Counted from the stretch's first letter, positions 8,164 to 16,425 are shown. The stretch is 52,469 nucleotides of DNA from a bacterium (GCA_029012425.1 JAQXMB010000054.1:1-52469); one strand, 5' to 3'. The notes: a model not told the origin generated them from the sequence alone. Numbers and translations are program-made.

Positions 8164-9471
8164 ATGAATCATCAAATTTTGTCAGGCAAATACGAACTGA
8201 TTGGGCTTTTAGGAGCCGGCGCCGGCAGTCAGGTGTATCTTGCAAGACATAGGAAACTGGAACATTTTCGTGCAATAAAATGTATTTCTAAACAGAGTCT
8301 GGCACGATCCCGGTTTCTTCTTGAAGCTGAAATATTACAATCTTTATCACATCCCGGAATCCCAACGATTTATGATTTGGAAGAAGATGAGGACAGTTAT
8401 TATCTTGTGGAAGAATATGTGCAGGGTGAGTCGTTAGATGCATTTGTTCTTCGCAGACAAAATCTATCCCTTGCGTTTGTTGTACAACTCGCAAGACAGT
8501 TATGTGACATCATAAAATATCTTCATAGCAGACCTGTACCCATCGTCTATCAGGATCTGAAACCGGAACATATTATAGTATATGGTAATCAGATAAAAAT
8601 AGTCGACTTTGGTATAGCTGCTTATATTTCCAAAGAGGGAAATCCATTCCAATCATATGGAACCGAAGCGTATGCAGCCCCGGAAAAGAAAAACGGGACA
8701 TGCTGTGACGAACGGGTCGATGTGTATGGAATCGGCAAAATTCTCGAATTTCTTTACAATAATTTGGATAAAGAAAATCAAATTTATCATTTAGAAGCAC
8801 TGATTGAACAGGCAATCGCAGAAAATCCCATGGATCGTTTTTCCTGTGTAGATGATCTGACATCGGAGCTTCTGAAAATTCAGACCATGCATGTGAAAAC
8901 AGAAAAGCATCTCTTAAATCGAATTGCAGTTATCGGAACAAGACATGGAACCGGAACAACACATATCGCTATCTCGTTCAATGTATATCAGAATCAGGGA
9001 GAAATTCCCAGTTACTATTCGGAACAGAATCGTCAGGGCGATCTTTGGCGTATCGGCGAGAGTAGAAAAGGAACGATTGACTCGCATACATCCGTTATCA
9101 GATATGGTGCATTCCGCGGAATGCCGATCGGAGAAATGGATCAAATGACAGATTTCAGTGATGGCACCTTGATTCAGGATTGCGGGACATATGAGTCCTC
9201 GACAATAGAATTAGAAAACTGTCAGGGGATTATTCTGGTCATAGGTGGAAAATGCTGGGACGAGCCATTGGCAAAAGCTGTCTATGAGAAGCTTTGTATG
9301 CATAAGGGGCTGATTCCAATTGTCAACTTTGGCAATGAACAGATGGCAAGGCAATATGCAAAATGCTGGCGCAGAAGTGTGTATTGTTTTCCACTTGATC
9401 CGGATCCGTTTGTATTAACGAATGCCAAATGTCGGTTTTTCGAAACATTGCAGAAAAAAGAAGGGTGGTGA
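8164..9471 (+). CDS. Ser/Thr protein kinase fused to a MinD/CpaE-like ATPase domain (Tad pilus-associated)
   Basis: A 435-residue two-domain protein. Residues about 8-245 are a Hanks-type kinase: glycine loop GAGAGSQVYLA, lysine in AIKC, helix-C glutamate in LLEAEILQSL, catalytic loop YQDLKPEH, DFG as VDFGIA and APE as YAAPEK. The usual HRD is YQD, so it is a non-RD kinase that keeps the catalytic Asp. Residues about 255-435 resemble a MinD/CpaE ATPase, but the P-loop reads RHGTGTTHIA, with Thr where the lysine should be. No membrane segment or PASTA repeats are seen. ATG 8164 follows GAAGGAG. It heads a four-gene block with other Tad-type genes, so a role in pilus control is inferred; the substrate may be the FHA-linked machinery at 41-50 kb. 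Confidence 0.82.
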   Translation: MNHQILSGKYELIGLLGAGAGSQVYLARHRKLEHFRAIKCISKQSLARSRFLLEAEILQSLSHPGIPTIYDLEEDEDSYYLVEEYVQGESLDAFVLRRQNLSLAFVVQLARQLCDIIKYLHSRPVPIVYQDLKPEHIIVYGNQIKIVDFGIAAYISKEGNPFQSYGTEAYAAPEKKNGTCCDERVDVYGIGKILEFLYNNLDKENQIYHLEALIEQAIAENPMDRFSCVDDLTSELLKIQTMHVKTEKHLLNRIAVIGTRHGTGTTHIAISFNVYQNQGEIPSYYSEQNRQGDLWRIGESRKGTIDSHTSVIRYGAFRGMPIGEMDQMTDFSDGTLIQDCGTYESSTIELENCQGIILVIGGKCWDEPLAKAVYEKLCMHKGLIPIVNFGNEQMARQYAKCWRRSVYCFPLDPDPFVLTNAKCRFFETLQKKEGW

Positions 9472-9475
9472 AACA

Positions 9476-10063
9476 ATAGGAATCAGTTTGGCAAAGGTGC
9501 ATAAAGAGCGACAAGTCATAGGCTTTCTTGGCGCAGACAGTGGTATTGGAACAACTCATATCGCAGTTGCAACCGCTAACTACATTGCTTCTGTGCGAGG
9601 CGAATCGGTAGCTGTGCTTGAATTAGGGAATCATCCCTGTATAGAGACGATGAATAAAGATGGTCAACAGAAGGAATCGTTCGAACTGGAAGGAGTGACT
9701 TATTTCCCCCAACTGATAAGTCATCGATTGCCGGAATTATTGAACGACTGCTACGATTATTACATTCTTGATCTCGGGAGTGATGCCGAAGCCGTGTGGC
9801 AGGAATTTCTGCGTTGTAACCAAAGTTATCTTGTCTGCTCGCTCAGCCCGTGGCGCGTGAATCGGACGATAGAGTGGTGCAATGCTCTATCAGGGAACAT
9901 GAAAAGTATTAGATTAAGCGGTTGTCTCGCTCAGTCAGGATGCTATATAGACAAAAAAAGAATACAGTACCGATATCATGTGCCGGTTCGGACCATGCCT
10001 TTTGTCCAAAATCCTTTTCGGATTGCAAAAGAAACATTTTCATTTTTTCAGGAATTGCTATAG
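9476..10063 (+). CDS. CpaE/MinD-like protein with non-canonical P-loop
   Basis: About 195 residues with one MinD/ParA-like fold. The P-loop region is FLGADSGIGTTHIAVATANY, matching the deviant Walker A except that the lysine is replaced by Thr, the same as in the upstream kinase fusion. A Walker B-like strand YYILDLGS follows at about 100. In Tad systems CpaE-like ATPases place the machine at its cell site. The start is unusual: the site AAGGGTGG (9461-9468) overlaps the kinase stop and lies seven bases before an in-frame ATA (9476). The ATG at 9422 would need a 50-base overlap and has no site, and the TTG at 9488 is the other choice. Ten bases separate it from the next gene. Confidence 0.75.
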   Translation: MGISLAKVHKERQVIGFLGADSGIGTTHIAVATANYIASVRGESVAVLELGNHPCIETMNKDGQQKESFELEGVTYFPQLISHRLPELLNDCYDYYILDLGSDAEAVWQEFLRCNQSYLVCSLSPWRVNRTIEWCNALSGNMKSIRLSGCLAQSGCYIDKKRIQYRYHVPVRTMPFVQNPFRIAKETFSFFQELL

Positions 10064-10072
10064 GAGGCAGGG

Positions 10073-10978
10073 ATGATTCGTGCCAAATACAAATATATGA
10101 TAAGAGCAGCAGTAGCAGGTGCTCTTATCATGGCAATTCCTTTCCTGGGTGTCATGGGAAAACAGCGGCGCAGTTCACAGACACTACAGGAAAGGCTTTC
10201 CTATTATGAGACACTGCAGGAAGAATATCAATATCTTACGATTTGCGTTTTAACGCAGGATGTTGTGGCAGGAGAGGAGCTGACAGAGACAATGATTCAG
10301 GAAAATCGTGTTCAGTCGACCCAGGATCTGACGCTGGCACAGACCGTATCAAGAGAAGAGTTGCTTGGAAAACGGGCAAAGCTTACGATGTCAAAAGGAA
10401 GTGCATTGACGCGGGATATGATTTATGAGGGAGACGCTGTCGCACAGGATGAAAGACGCGTCGAGCTGTCAGAACCCGTTCTTCCAAAGACACTGAAGGA
10501 AAATGAGTTTATTGATATTCGTATTGTATTCCCTAATGGAGAAGATTATGTAGTTGTAAAGCATAAGCGGGTTTATCGAATCATCCGGGATGAGAATGAT
10601 TCTGTAAGTGCGATACAACTGCGCCTGCTCGAGCAGGAACTGCTGCGTTATCAGGCAGCGTGTGTAGATGTCAGATCGTATCAGGATACGCGATTGTATG
10701 CATTGCAGTATACAGGAGAATATCAACCCGCAGCGACAGAGTATTATCCGGTAAATGCCGCCGTGTTTACTTTGATGCAGTGGGATCCGAATATTGTTGA
10801 GCTGTTTGTGGTTGATGCGGAATGCGAACGCAGAAAACTGTTGGAGCTGAATCTGGAAAGCTATTTGCAGGGGATATCAAGCGAGCCGGATGCAATGGCG
10901 GATCAGGCAGTACAAACAGATGAGACAAATTATGGGGGAGAATCGCTGACATTATATACCGGGCTGCCGGAGGAATAG
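10073..10978 (+). CDS. SAF-domain protein, CpaB/RcpC-like Flp pilus assembly protein
   Basis: A 301-residue exported or membrane-anchored protein. One hydrophobic helix lies at about 10-27 (AAVAGALIMAIPFLGVM). The SAF domain (about 55-120) starts YLTICVLTQDVVAGEELTE and is typical of CpaB/RcpC. The middle contains LKENEFIDIRIVFPNGEDYVVVKHKRV in segments, the usual RcpC continuation that follows SAF in CpaB. The C-terminal 60 residues are variable and acidic. CpaB proteins stabilise the envelope part of Tad/Flp pili; in Gram-positives without a secretin they presumably form an extracytoplasmic spacer (inference). The start follows GGAGG five bases upstream. Confidence 0.82.
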   Translation: MIRAKYKYMIRAAVAGALIMAIPFLGVMGKQRRSSQTLQERLSYYETLQEEYQYLTICVLTQDVVAGEELTETMIQENRVQSTQDLTLAQTVSREELLGKRAKLTMSKGSALTRDMIYEGDAVAQDERRVELSEPVLPKTLKENEFIDIRIVFPNGEDYVVVKHKRVYRIIRDENDSVSAIQLRLLEQELLRYQAACVDVRSYQDTRLYALQYTGEYQPAATEYYPVNAAVFTLMQWDPNIVELFVVDAECERRKLLELNLESYLQGISSEPDAMADQAVQTDETNYGGESLTLYTGLPEE

Positions 10979-11025
10979 AATTTCACAAGAATCCTTTTGG
11001 TATCAGGAATAAAGAGGCAAAGATC

Positions 11026-11238
11026 ATGTTCACAGAAAGAAATCAATTATATATTGAACTTCAGGCGGCGGTTGAACAGGGAATTGTGCTGTTTTTAGAT
11101 GGTGATCCGTGCTCGCCCGCCTATGTAACTCATACGCTTTGTGCGAATGAGGATGCCTGTTACATGAGAGACTATGTATTCGATGAGAAAGGAGGCAAGC
11201 TGAAAGAATTAAGATTTGACCGGCTTTCTTCTATGTAA
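11026..11238 (+). CDS. Small protein of unknown function
   Basis: A 70-residue acidic protein, MFTERNQLYIELQAAVEQGI at the start, without membrane segment or recognised domain. A site AAAGAGG precedes the ATG with an 8-base gap, and base composition matches its neighbours, so it is likely real. It is the last gene of the kinase / CpaE-like / CpaB-like block, 47 bases after the SAF gene. I do not recognise the family. A role linked to the pilus block is suggested only by position. Confidence 0.6.
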   Translation: MFTERNQLYIELQAAVEQGIVLFLDGDPCSPAYVTHTLCANEDACYMRDYVFDEKGGKLKELRFDRLSSM

Positions 11239-11374
11239 AGGAAAAGAAGAAAAGCAAAATAGTTCGTTTCCGTAAGAAAAGGACAGAGTAATAAAAGCGT
11301 TTAACGGTAGAACTATATGTAACAAAGTCCATGTAGAAGTGATGGCGAAAGAAAAAGAACGAAAATCAACAACG

Positions 11375-11411
11375 ATTAAGAGCAGGGAGAGATTCATTTC
11401 CTGCTCTTAAT
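11375..11411 (+). terminator. Terminator after the first pilus block
   Basis: A perfect 12-bp stem (11375-11386 with 11400-11411; ATTAAGAGCAGG) with a 13-base loop, followed by a T-rich but interrupted tail. The 250 bases between 11239 and 11490 hold this hairpin and the next promoter, and no credible gene. Confidence 0.6.
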
Positions 11412-11443
11412 TTTCGCTTAATTTTGGTGGAAGCAATAAACTG

Positions 11444-11471
11444 TTGCGCCAAGGATAAGGTGTGATATACT
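11444..11471 (+). promoter_or_regulatory. Promoter of the GH18 gene
   Basis: TTGCGC (11444-11449), 16-base spacer, TATACT (11466-11471), 37 bases before the chosen ATG. Confidence 0.6.
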
Positions 11472-11508
11472 GATACTGATATGCCAACGAATGGAGGTAG
11501 TAATATAC

Positions 11509-13242
11509 ATGAAGAAAAAACTGGGGCCGGTAATTGCAGCAGTCATGCTGATTATTGTTATAATATTGATTCTTGTGATTGGAAAAAAAGTGGAGCAGGT
11601 GCTTCCCTCCGATGAGATACAGGATCTGACAGAATACTATGGGTTAGAAGAAGCAGATGAGGTAGCTGTCATATGGAACGATGAACTTTCCGGTGTAAAA
11701 GGAAAGTTTTCTCAGGGAATGATTTATCTTGACTTTCAGACGGTTCATGATCAATTAAATTCGCGTTTTTATTGGGATGCCAATGAGCAGGTACTTTTGT
11801 ATACGACAGCAAAAGAGATTGTTCGCGCGACGCCCGGCAATACAGAGTATTATATAGGTAATGACATTGTAAGTGAGTCATATCCGGTAGTGTATGACGA
11901 AGAAAATACCATCTATCTTGCAATGGATTTCATTGAGCAATATACCAATTTGGAATACGAATTAATTGAGAATCCGAATCGAATGATTCTTCGTACACAG
12001 TGGGGAGAGAGAACCTTTACGAAAGTAAAAACACCAACGCAGCTTCGTGTATCAGACAGTATAAAAGATCCCATTTTGGCGGAACTGCCGAAGGGCGAAG
12101 AGCTGATCGTTCTTTCCGAAGCAGAGGAATGGATACAGGTAGCTAAGGATGGAATCATTGGTTATGTAAAGAAAAAAATGATCGATGAGACATATCCGGT
12201 GACAGATACCTTTGAGATGAAAAAGGAAGAATTCTCACATCAGCTGATGGAAGAACCGGTCAAACTGCTGTGGCATCAGGTGACTCAGCAGGAGAGTAAC
12301 TCCCGGGTGGTCAATGTTTTGTCGAATGCGAAGGGCGTAAATGTCATTTCTCCGACATGGTTCTACCTCAATGACAATGAAGGAAATCTGCATTGTATCG
12401 CAAGTAAGGATTATGTGGCATATGCACATGAACAGGGTGTTAAAGTCTGGGGATTATTCAGTAATCTTGAAAACAGCGAGGTGGACAGCACTTATGTGCT
12501 GACCCACACATCTGTGCGGGAAAATCTTGTAAACCAGATGCTCTCCATGGCATTACAATATAATTTAGACGGAATTAATGTGGATTTTGAGGCACTTAGC
12601 GGAGATGTGGGAGACAGCTATATTCAATTTATCCGCGAGCTCTCATTAAAGTGCAGAGATAATGGTTTGGTATTGTCTGTTGACAATTATGTTCCTTCTG
12701 CATATACACAGTTTTATAACCGCGAAGAACAGGCCGTATTTGCAGATTATCTGATTGTGATGGCATATGACGAGCATTATGCCGGTTCGGACGAAGGATC
12801 TGTTTCATCGATTGGATTTGTTCAGGATGGTGTACGAAATACGCTCGATGCAAATGTTCCCGCTGAGCAGCTTCTTTTGGGATTACCTTTCTATACAAGA
12901 ATTTGGGCAGAGAAACCGAAGGAGGAAACCGGTGACTCAGCAGAGGCGGCCGCAGACGATTATGTCGGATATGAGCTTAGCAGTGAAGCAGTCGGTATGG
13001 CAGAGGCACGAAATAGAATCGAAGCAAACGGTGCAGATATTGTTTGGCTGGATGATATGGGACAGAATTATTCGCAGTATCAACAGGGCGATATCACCTA
13101 TAAGGTTTGGCTGGAAGATGCGCAGTCGCTTGAGAAAAAACTTCGTGTGGCGACGGAGCATCAGCTTGGCGGAGTTGCTTTCTGGAAAGCGGGCATGGAA
13201 ACATCCGATGTCTGGGATGTTATTGCAAACGAAATAAAGTAA
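11509..13242 (+). CDS. Exported glycoside hydrolase family 18 protein with SH3-like domain
   Basis: A 577-residue protein anchored by an N-terminal hydrophobic helix (about 5-24). A region resembling the copper amine oxidase N-terminal 'stalk' domain (about 60-165, ending NRMILR) is followed by a bacterial SH3-like segment (about 180-225, GYVKKKMI). The GH18 TIM barrel (about 255-575) carries the active-site motif LDGINVDFE with its catalytic Glu intact. The order matches the LysM/SH3-linked GH18 spore-cortex and cell-wall hydrolases of Firmicutes, so peptidoglycan or another amino-sugar polymer is the expected substrate (inference). ATG 11509 follows TGGAGG; an ATG-type start six codons earlier lacks a site. 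It ends at a strong terminator. Confidence 0.88.
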   Translation: MKKKLGPVIAAVMLIIVIILILVIGKKVEQVLPSDEIQDLTEYYGLEEADEVAVIWNDELSGVKGKFSQGMIYLDFQTVHDQLNSRFYWDANEQVLLYTTAKEIVRATPGNTEYYIGNDIVSESYPVVYDEENTIYLAMDFIEQYTNLEYELIENPNRMILRTQWGERTFTKVKTPTQLRVSDSIKDPILAELPKGEELIVLSEAEEWIQVAKDGIIGYVKKKMIDETYPVTDTFEMKKEEFSHQLMEEPVKLLWHQVTQQESNSRVVNVLSNAKGVNVISPTWFYLNDNEGNLHCIASKDYVAYAHEQGVKVWGLFSNLENSEVDSTYVLTHTSVRENLVNQMLSMALQYNLDGINVDFEALSGDVGDSYIQFIRELSLKCRDNGLVLSVDNYVPSAYTQFYNREEQAVFADYLIVMAYDEHYAGSDEGSVSSIGFVQDGVRNTLDANVPAEQLLLGLPFYTRIWAEKPKEETGDSAEAAADDYVGYELSSEAVGMAEARNRIEANGADIVWLDDMGQNYSQYQQGDITYKVWLEDAQSLEKKLRVATEHQLGGVAFWKAGMETSDVWDVIANEIK

Positions 13243-13252
13243 ATCGAATAGG

Positions 13253-13310
13253 CCCCGTGTCTATTTCATAGAATAGAGAAACAGCTATGAAATAGGATAC
13301 GGGGTTTTTT
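13253..13310 (+). terminator. Intrinsic terminator directly abutting the cwlD start
   Basis: CCCCGT (13253-13258) pairs with ACGGGG (13299-13304), then a small internal loop and a perfect 10-bp stem (13261-13270 with 13286-13295). Six T (13305-13310) run straight into the ATG at 13311. Confidence 0.88.
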
Positions 13311-14045
13311 ATGGAAAAAGAAACTGCAATTAAAAAGAAACTGGAGCTTGCCATGGGAATCATAGTGTTGTGCGCGGCAGCAATTCTCGGTCGACAGGGA
13401 GCAAAGCTTGTGAATGCCGATTCTGCGAAAGAACAGGCAGGGTATCATGTAGTCATCGATGTTGGACATGGCGGAATGGACGGTGGAAAGATATCAGAAG
13501 ATGGACGATTAGAGAAAGATATCAACCTTCAGATTGCGTTAAAACTGAAAAAACTGCTGGTATCACAGGATGTGGAGGTTACAATGACAAGAGAGACCGA
13601 TTGTGGATTATATCGGGAATCGGATCGAAATAAAAAGGTGACTGATTTACAAAATCGTGTGGCACTCATTGCAAAGGAGCTGCCGGATTGTGTCGTAAGT
13701 ATTCATCAAAATAGTTATCCGTCCGCTGATGTTCGCGGTGCTCAGGTTTTTTATTATGGACAGTCCGCCGAGGGGGAGGCGCTTGCAAAGCTCATACAGG
13801 AAAGTTTAGTAAAACGGGTGGATCCGGAAAATCACAGACAGGCCAAGGCAAATGAAAGCTACTATCTATTAAAAAAGACACCGGCGCCAACGGTAATCGT
13901 TGAGTGTGGTTTTTTGAGTCATCCGCAGGAATCGGCGCTTCTTGCAGATGAAACATATCAGGAAAAACTTGTGTGGGCGATGCATCTTGCAATAATGAAT
14001 TATTTAAATCAGCAGGGAAAGCTGCCGGCTTCGATAACGGAATAA
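13311..14045 (+). CDS. cwlD: N-acetylmuramoyl-L-alanine amidase, CwlD-like
   Basis: A 244-residue Amidase_3 enzyme that cuts the bond between muramic acid and the peptide stem; the CwlD group makes muramic-delta-lactam in the spore cortex. One membrane helix lies at about 15-30. Catalytic residues are all visible: His in DVGHGGMDGG, Glu in RLEKDINLQ, His in SIHQNS and Glu in VIVECGFLSHP. The first ATG (13311) directly follows the T-run of the upstream terminator, and the only Shine-Dalgarno-like bases there (GGGG) lie in the hairpin. ATG 13353 (MGIIVLCAAAI) has GGAG six bases upstream and is the rival start. CwlD assignment over other amidases is by length and single domain. Confidence 0.88.
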   Translation: MEKETAIKKKLELAMGIIVLCAAAILGRQGAKLVNADSAKEQAGYHVVIDVGHGGMDGGKISEDGRLEKDINLQIALKLKKLLVSQDVEVTMTRETDCGLYRESDRNKKVTDLQNRVALIAKELPDCVVSIHQNSYPSADVRGAQVFYYGQSAEGEALAKLIQESLVKRVDPENHRQAKANESYYLLKKTPAPTVIVECGFLSHPQESALLADETYQEKLVWAMHLAIMNYLNQQGKLPASITE

Positions 14046-14048
14046 TTT

Positions 14049-14077
14049 TTGTCAAAGGAATAAAATTGTGTTATACT
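14049..14077 (+). promoter_or_regulatory. Promoter of sua5, predicting a leaderless transcript
   Basis: TTGTCA (14049-14054), exact 17-base spacer, TATACT (14072-14077). The ATG is at 14085, only seven bases after the -10 box, so the transcript should begin at or next to the start codon. Confidence 0.68.
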
Positions 14078-14084
14078 TACGGAT

Positions 14085-15146
14085 ATGGAAAAAACAATTC
14101 AGACAAAGATGATAACAATTGATCCGCAGTCGATGGATTTGGCGGCGATAAAGACTGCAGGAGATATCATGAAGGCCGGTGGGCTGGTGGCATTTCCGAC
14201 AGAGACGGTTTACGGTCTTGGAGCAGATGCAACAAATGCAAAGGCATCGGAAAAAATATATGCAGCGAAAGGACGACCGTCTGACAATCCACTGATTGTG
14301 CATATCAGTAATATTGAAGCGCTCGAAGGGATTGTTGAGGATATACCAAAGGAAGCATATGTGCTTGCGGAAAAATTCTGGCCCGGACCGCTCACAATGA
14401 TTTTTCAGAAAAACGACAAAATACCGTACGAGACAACGGGGGGGATGGATACTGTGGCAGTGAGAATGCCGTCAGATCCAATCGCACGAGCGCTGATTGA
14501 TGCCGCAGGCGGATATGTTGCAGCACCCAGTGCCAATACATCCGGAAGACCGAGCCCAACAACTGCTGCACATGTAAGTGAAGATTTAAGTGGTCGAATC
14601 GATATGATCATTGATGGCGGTGCTGTTATGATCGGGCTCGAATCAACGATTATTGATTTTACGGAAGAGATACCGGTGGTTTTGCGACCGGGTTACATTA
14701 CACTTGAGATGTTAAGAGAAGCGATTGGTGAAGTGCGGATTGATCCGGGATTGATTTCGGCAGATTCAAAGCAGAAGCCGAAGGCTCCGGGAATGAAGTA
14801 TCGTCACTATGCACCCAAGGCAGACCTTAAGGTAGTGGAGGGAGAAACCGGGGCTGTGATTGATGAGATTAATCGCAGAACCGCTGAGCTTACGGCAGCA
14901 GGAAAAAAAGTAGGAGTCATTGCCACAGAGGAAACAAAGCAGGCGTATATCGGCGGAATCGTCATAAGTATTGGGGCACGGGATGACGAGGAGGCCATTG
15001 CCAGACATTTATACGCAATCCTGCGGGAGTTCGATAATCTCGAAGTAGATGCTATTTTTTCCGAAAGCTTTGTTAGTGAAAAAATCGGACAGGCGATTAT
15101 GAACCGATTGCTGAAGGCAGCAGGCCATCAGATTTTGGAGGTATAG
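14085..15146 (+). CDS. Threonylcarbamoyl-AMP synthase (Sua5 type)
   Basis: A 353-residue enzyme that makes threonylcarbamoyl-AMP from threonine, bicarbonate and ATP, the first step of the t6A37 modification of ANN-decoding tRNAs. The YrdC domain (about 20-215) shows GGLVAFPTETVYGLGADA, AAKGRPSDNPLIVHI and APSANTSGRPSPT in separate stretches. The C-terminal Sua5 domain (about 250-350) makes it the long Sua5 form rather than the short TsaC. No ribosome site precedes the ATG and the promoter is immediately upstream. It forms a conserved group with the next two genes and the atp operon, similar to ywlC...atp in Bacillus, with rpiB and upp absent here. Confidence 0.93.
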   Translation: MEKTIQTKMITIDPQSMDLAAIKTAGDIMKAGGLVAFPTETVYGLGADATNAKASEKIYAAKGRPSDNPLIVHISNIEALEGIVEDIPKEAYVLAEKFWPGPLTMIFQKNDKIPYETTGGMDTVAVRMPSDPIARALIDAAGGYVAAPSANTSGRPSPTTAAHVSEDLSGRIDMIIDGGAVMIGLESTIIDFTEEIPVVLRPGYITLEMLREAIGEVRIDPGLISADSKQKPKAPGMKYRHYAPKADLKVVEGETGAVIDEINRRTAELTAAGKKVGVIATEETKQAYIGGIVISIGARDDEEAIARHLYAILREFDNLEVDAIFSESFVSEKIGQAIMNRLLKAAGHQILEV

Positions 15147-15149
15147 AAT

Positions 15150-15611
15150 ATGTGGGACAAAGTAATATTTGTATGCCGCAGCGGAACCTGCAGAGCACCT
15201 ATGGCGGCAGCTCTGCTCGAAGAGTCCGGGGTGAAGAGAAATCTTACAATAGAAGCAAAAGGATTGGTTTGTCTGTTCCCGGAACCGTTGAATCAGAAGG
15301 CATCCGCCGTTATGATCAGTAACGGAATACACATGAAGGATTATATGTCTTCTCCCCTGAAGGCAGAGGATGTTGACGACCATACACTGGTACTCGTGAT
15401 GGAAAATCAGGAAATTGCGAAAGTATTGGACATTATTGGAGAAGAACGCGCATCACAGGTGGAGGTGCTGACGCGCCTGGTTGGAGAAGAATTGGAAATT
15501 ATGGATCCGTACGGAGCACCGCTTCCATCGTACGGATTGTGTTTTGAATCCATGTCAAAAACGATAAAAAAACTGGCAACCTGGTTTAATGAACAGGAGG
15601 GGGATGCATAA
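15150..15611 (+). CDS. Low-molecular-weight phosphatase, YwlE-like
   Basis: A 153-residue LMW-PTP fold enzyme. The P-loop is VCRSGTCRAPMA, which fits C-x5-R with the nucleophile Cys near residue 9, and the general acid sits in MDPYGAPLPSY. The Thr just before the second Cys matches the position (Thr11 of Bacillus YwlE) that selects phospho-arginine over phosphotyrosine in that family, so protein-arginine phosphatase is a reasonable guess. Gene order next to Sua5 also matches ywlC-ywlE. An ordinary tyrosine phosphatase remains possible. Three bases separate it from sua5 and its stop overlaps the next start by one base. Confidence 0.85.
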   Translation: MWDKVIFVCRSGTCRAPMAAALLEESGVKRNLTIEAKGLVCLFPEPLNQKASAVMISNGIHMKDYMSSPLKAEDVDDHTLVLVMENQEIAKVLDIIGEERASQVEVLTRLVGEELEIMDPYGAPLPSYGLCFESMSKTIKKLATWFNEQEGDA

Positions 15612-16096
15612 TGAGTGATAAACGGGCAGACTATATTAGCTGGGATGAATATTTTATGGGGGTTGCGATGTTGTCGGGTATGCGTTCAAAGGACCCGAAC
15701 ACACAGGTAGGAGCCTGCATTGTCAGCGAAGATAACAAGATTTTGTCAATGGGATACAACGGATTTCCGGTTGGCTGCTCTGATGATGAGTTTCCGTGGA
15801 CGCGAGAGGGAGACCCGATTGAAAATAAATACCTGTATTCCACACACAGTGAGCTCAATGCAATTCTTAATTACAGGGGTGGAAGCTTAGAGGGGGCAAA
15901 ACTTTTTGTGACGCTGTTTCCCTGTAATGAATGTGCAAAAGCCATTATTCAAAGCGGAATAAAAACGATTGTCTATGACTGCGATAAATATGAGAGTACA
16001 CCGTCCGTCATTGCATCAAAACGCATGCTGGACGCAGCGGGGGTAAGATATTATCGATATTCACGAACAGGTCGTGAGATTCAGCTAAATGTATAG
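15611..16096 (+). CDS. dCMP deaminase (ComEB-like)
   Basis: A 161-residue zinc deaminase converting dCMP to dUMP for thymidylate synthesis. The zinc and proton-transfer motif is HSELNAIL and the two-cysteine motif is PCNECAKAII, both intact. The N-terminal part has SKDPNTQVGACIV, typical of deoxycytidylate deaminases rather than tRNA adenosine deaminases. Clostridial gene order commonly places this gene just before atp genes, as here. Its ATG shares a base with the upstream stop (TAATG). Confidence 0.92.
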   Translation: MSDKRADYISWDEYFMGVAMLSGMRSKDPNTQVGACIVSEDNKILSMGYNGFPVGCSDDEFPWTREGDPIENKYLYSTHSELNAILNYRGGSLEGAKLFVTLFPCNECAKAIIQSGIKTIVYDCDKYESTPSVIASKRMLDAAGVRYYRYSRTGREIQLNV

Positions 16097-16123
16097 ACAT
16101 AATTAACAAAAAAATGATATAAT
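16094..16123 (+). promoter_or_regulatory. Promoter of the ATP synthase operon
   Basis: TAGACA (16094-16099, overlapping the deaminase stop), 18-base spacer, TATAAT (16118-16123), 53 bases before atpZ. Confidence 0.6.
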
Positions 16124-16176
16124 AGCTACGCTTATGTGCGAACGAAAAGTAGTATGATTTCAGGTGAAGAGGGAAT

Positions 16177-16425
16177 ATGAAATATAAAAAAGAAGTATAT
16201 CAGTCGTTTGCGATGGTGATGCAGTTTGGCATCAATATGCTGGTTCCGATTTTTGCCTGCACGCTGTTCGGCGCATGGCTTGGTGAGAAAGTTAACATTG
16301 ACTGGCTGGCAATCCCCTTCTTTGCAATCGGGGCGCTTGCCGGTCTTCGTAATATATTCGTATTTGCGAGGAAAATATATCAGCCGAAAGTGAAGGATAA
16401 AAACGATGCTGAGAAGACTCAATGA
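16177..16425 (+). CDS. atpZ: AtpZ/AtpI family membrane protein
   Basis: An 82-residue protein with two membrane helices (about 12-32 and 40-62), beginning MKYKKEVYQSFAMVMQFGIN. The helix pair and the position at the head of an atp operon fit AtpZ, a small accessory of the F-type ATP synthase proposed to form an ion channel with AtpI. It overlaps the next gene by 20 bases. Confidence 0.8.
   Translation: MKYKKEVYQSFAMVMQFGINMLVPIFACTLFGAWLGEKVNIDWLAIPFFAIGALAGLRNIFVFARKIYQPKVKDKNDAEKTQ

Noticed and set aside
11342-11410. 22-codon frame between the small orphan gene and the GH18 gene
   Set aside because: It runs through the terminator hairpin and has only a weak site.
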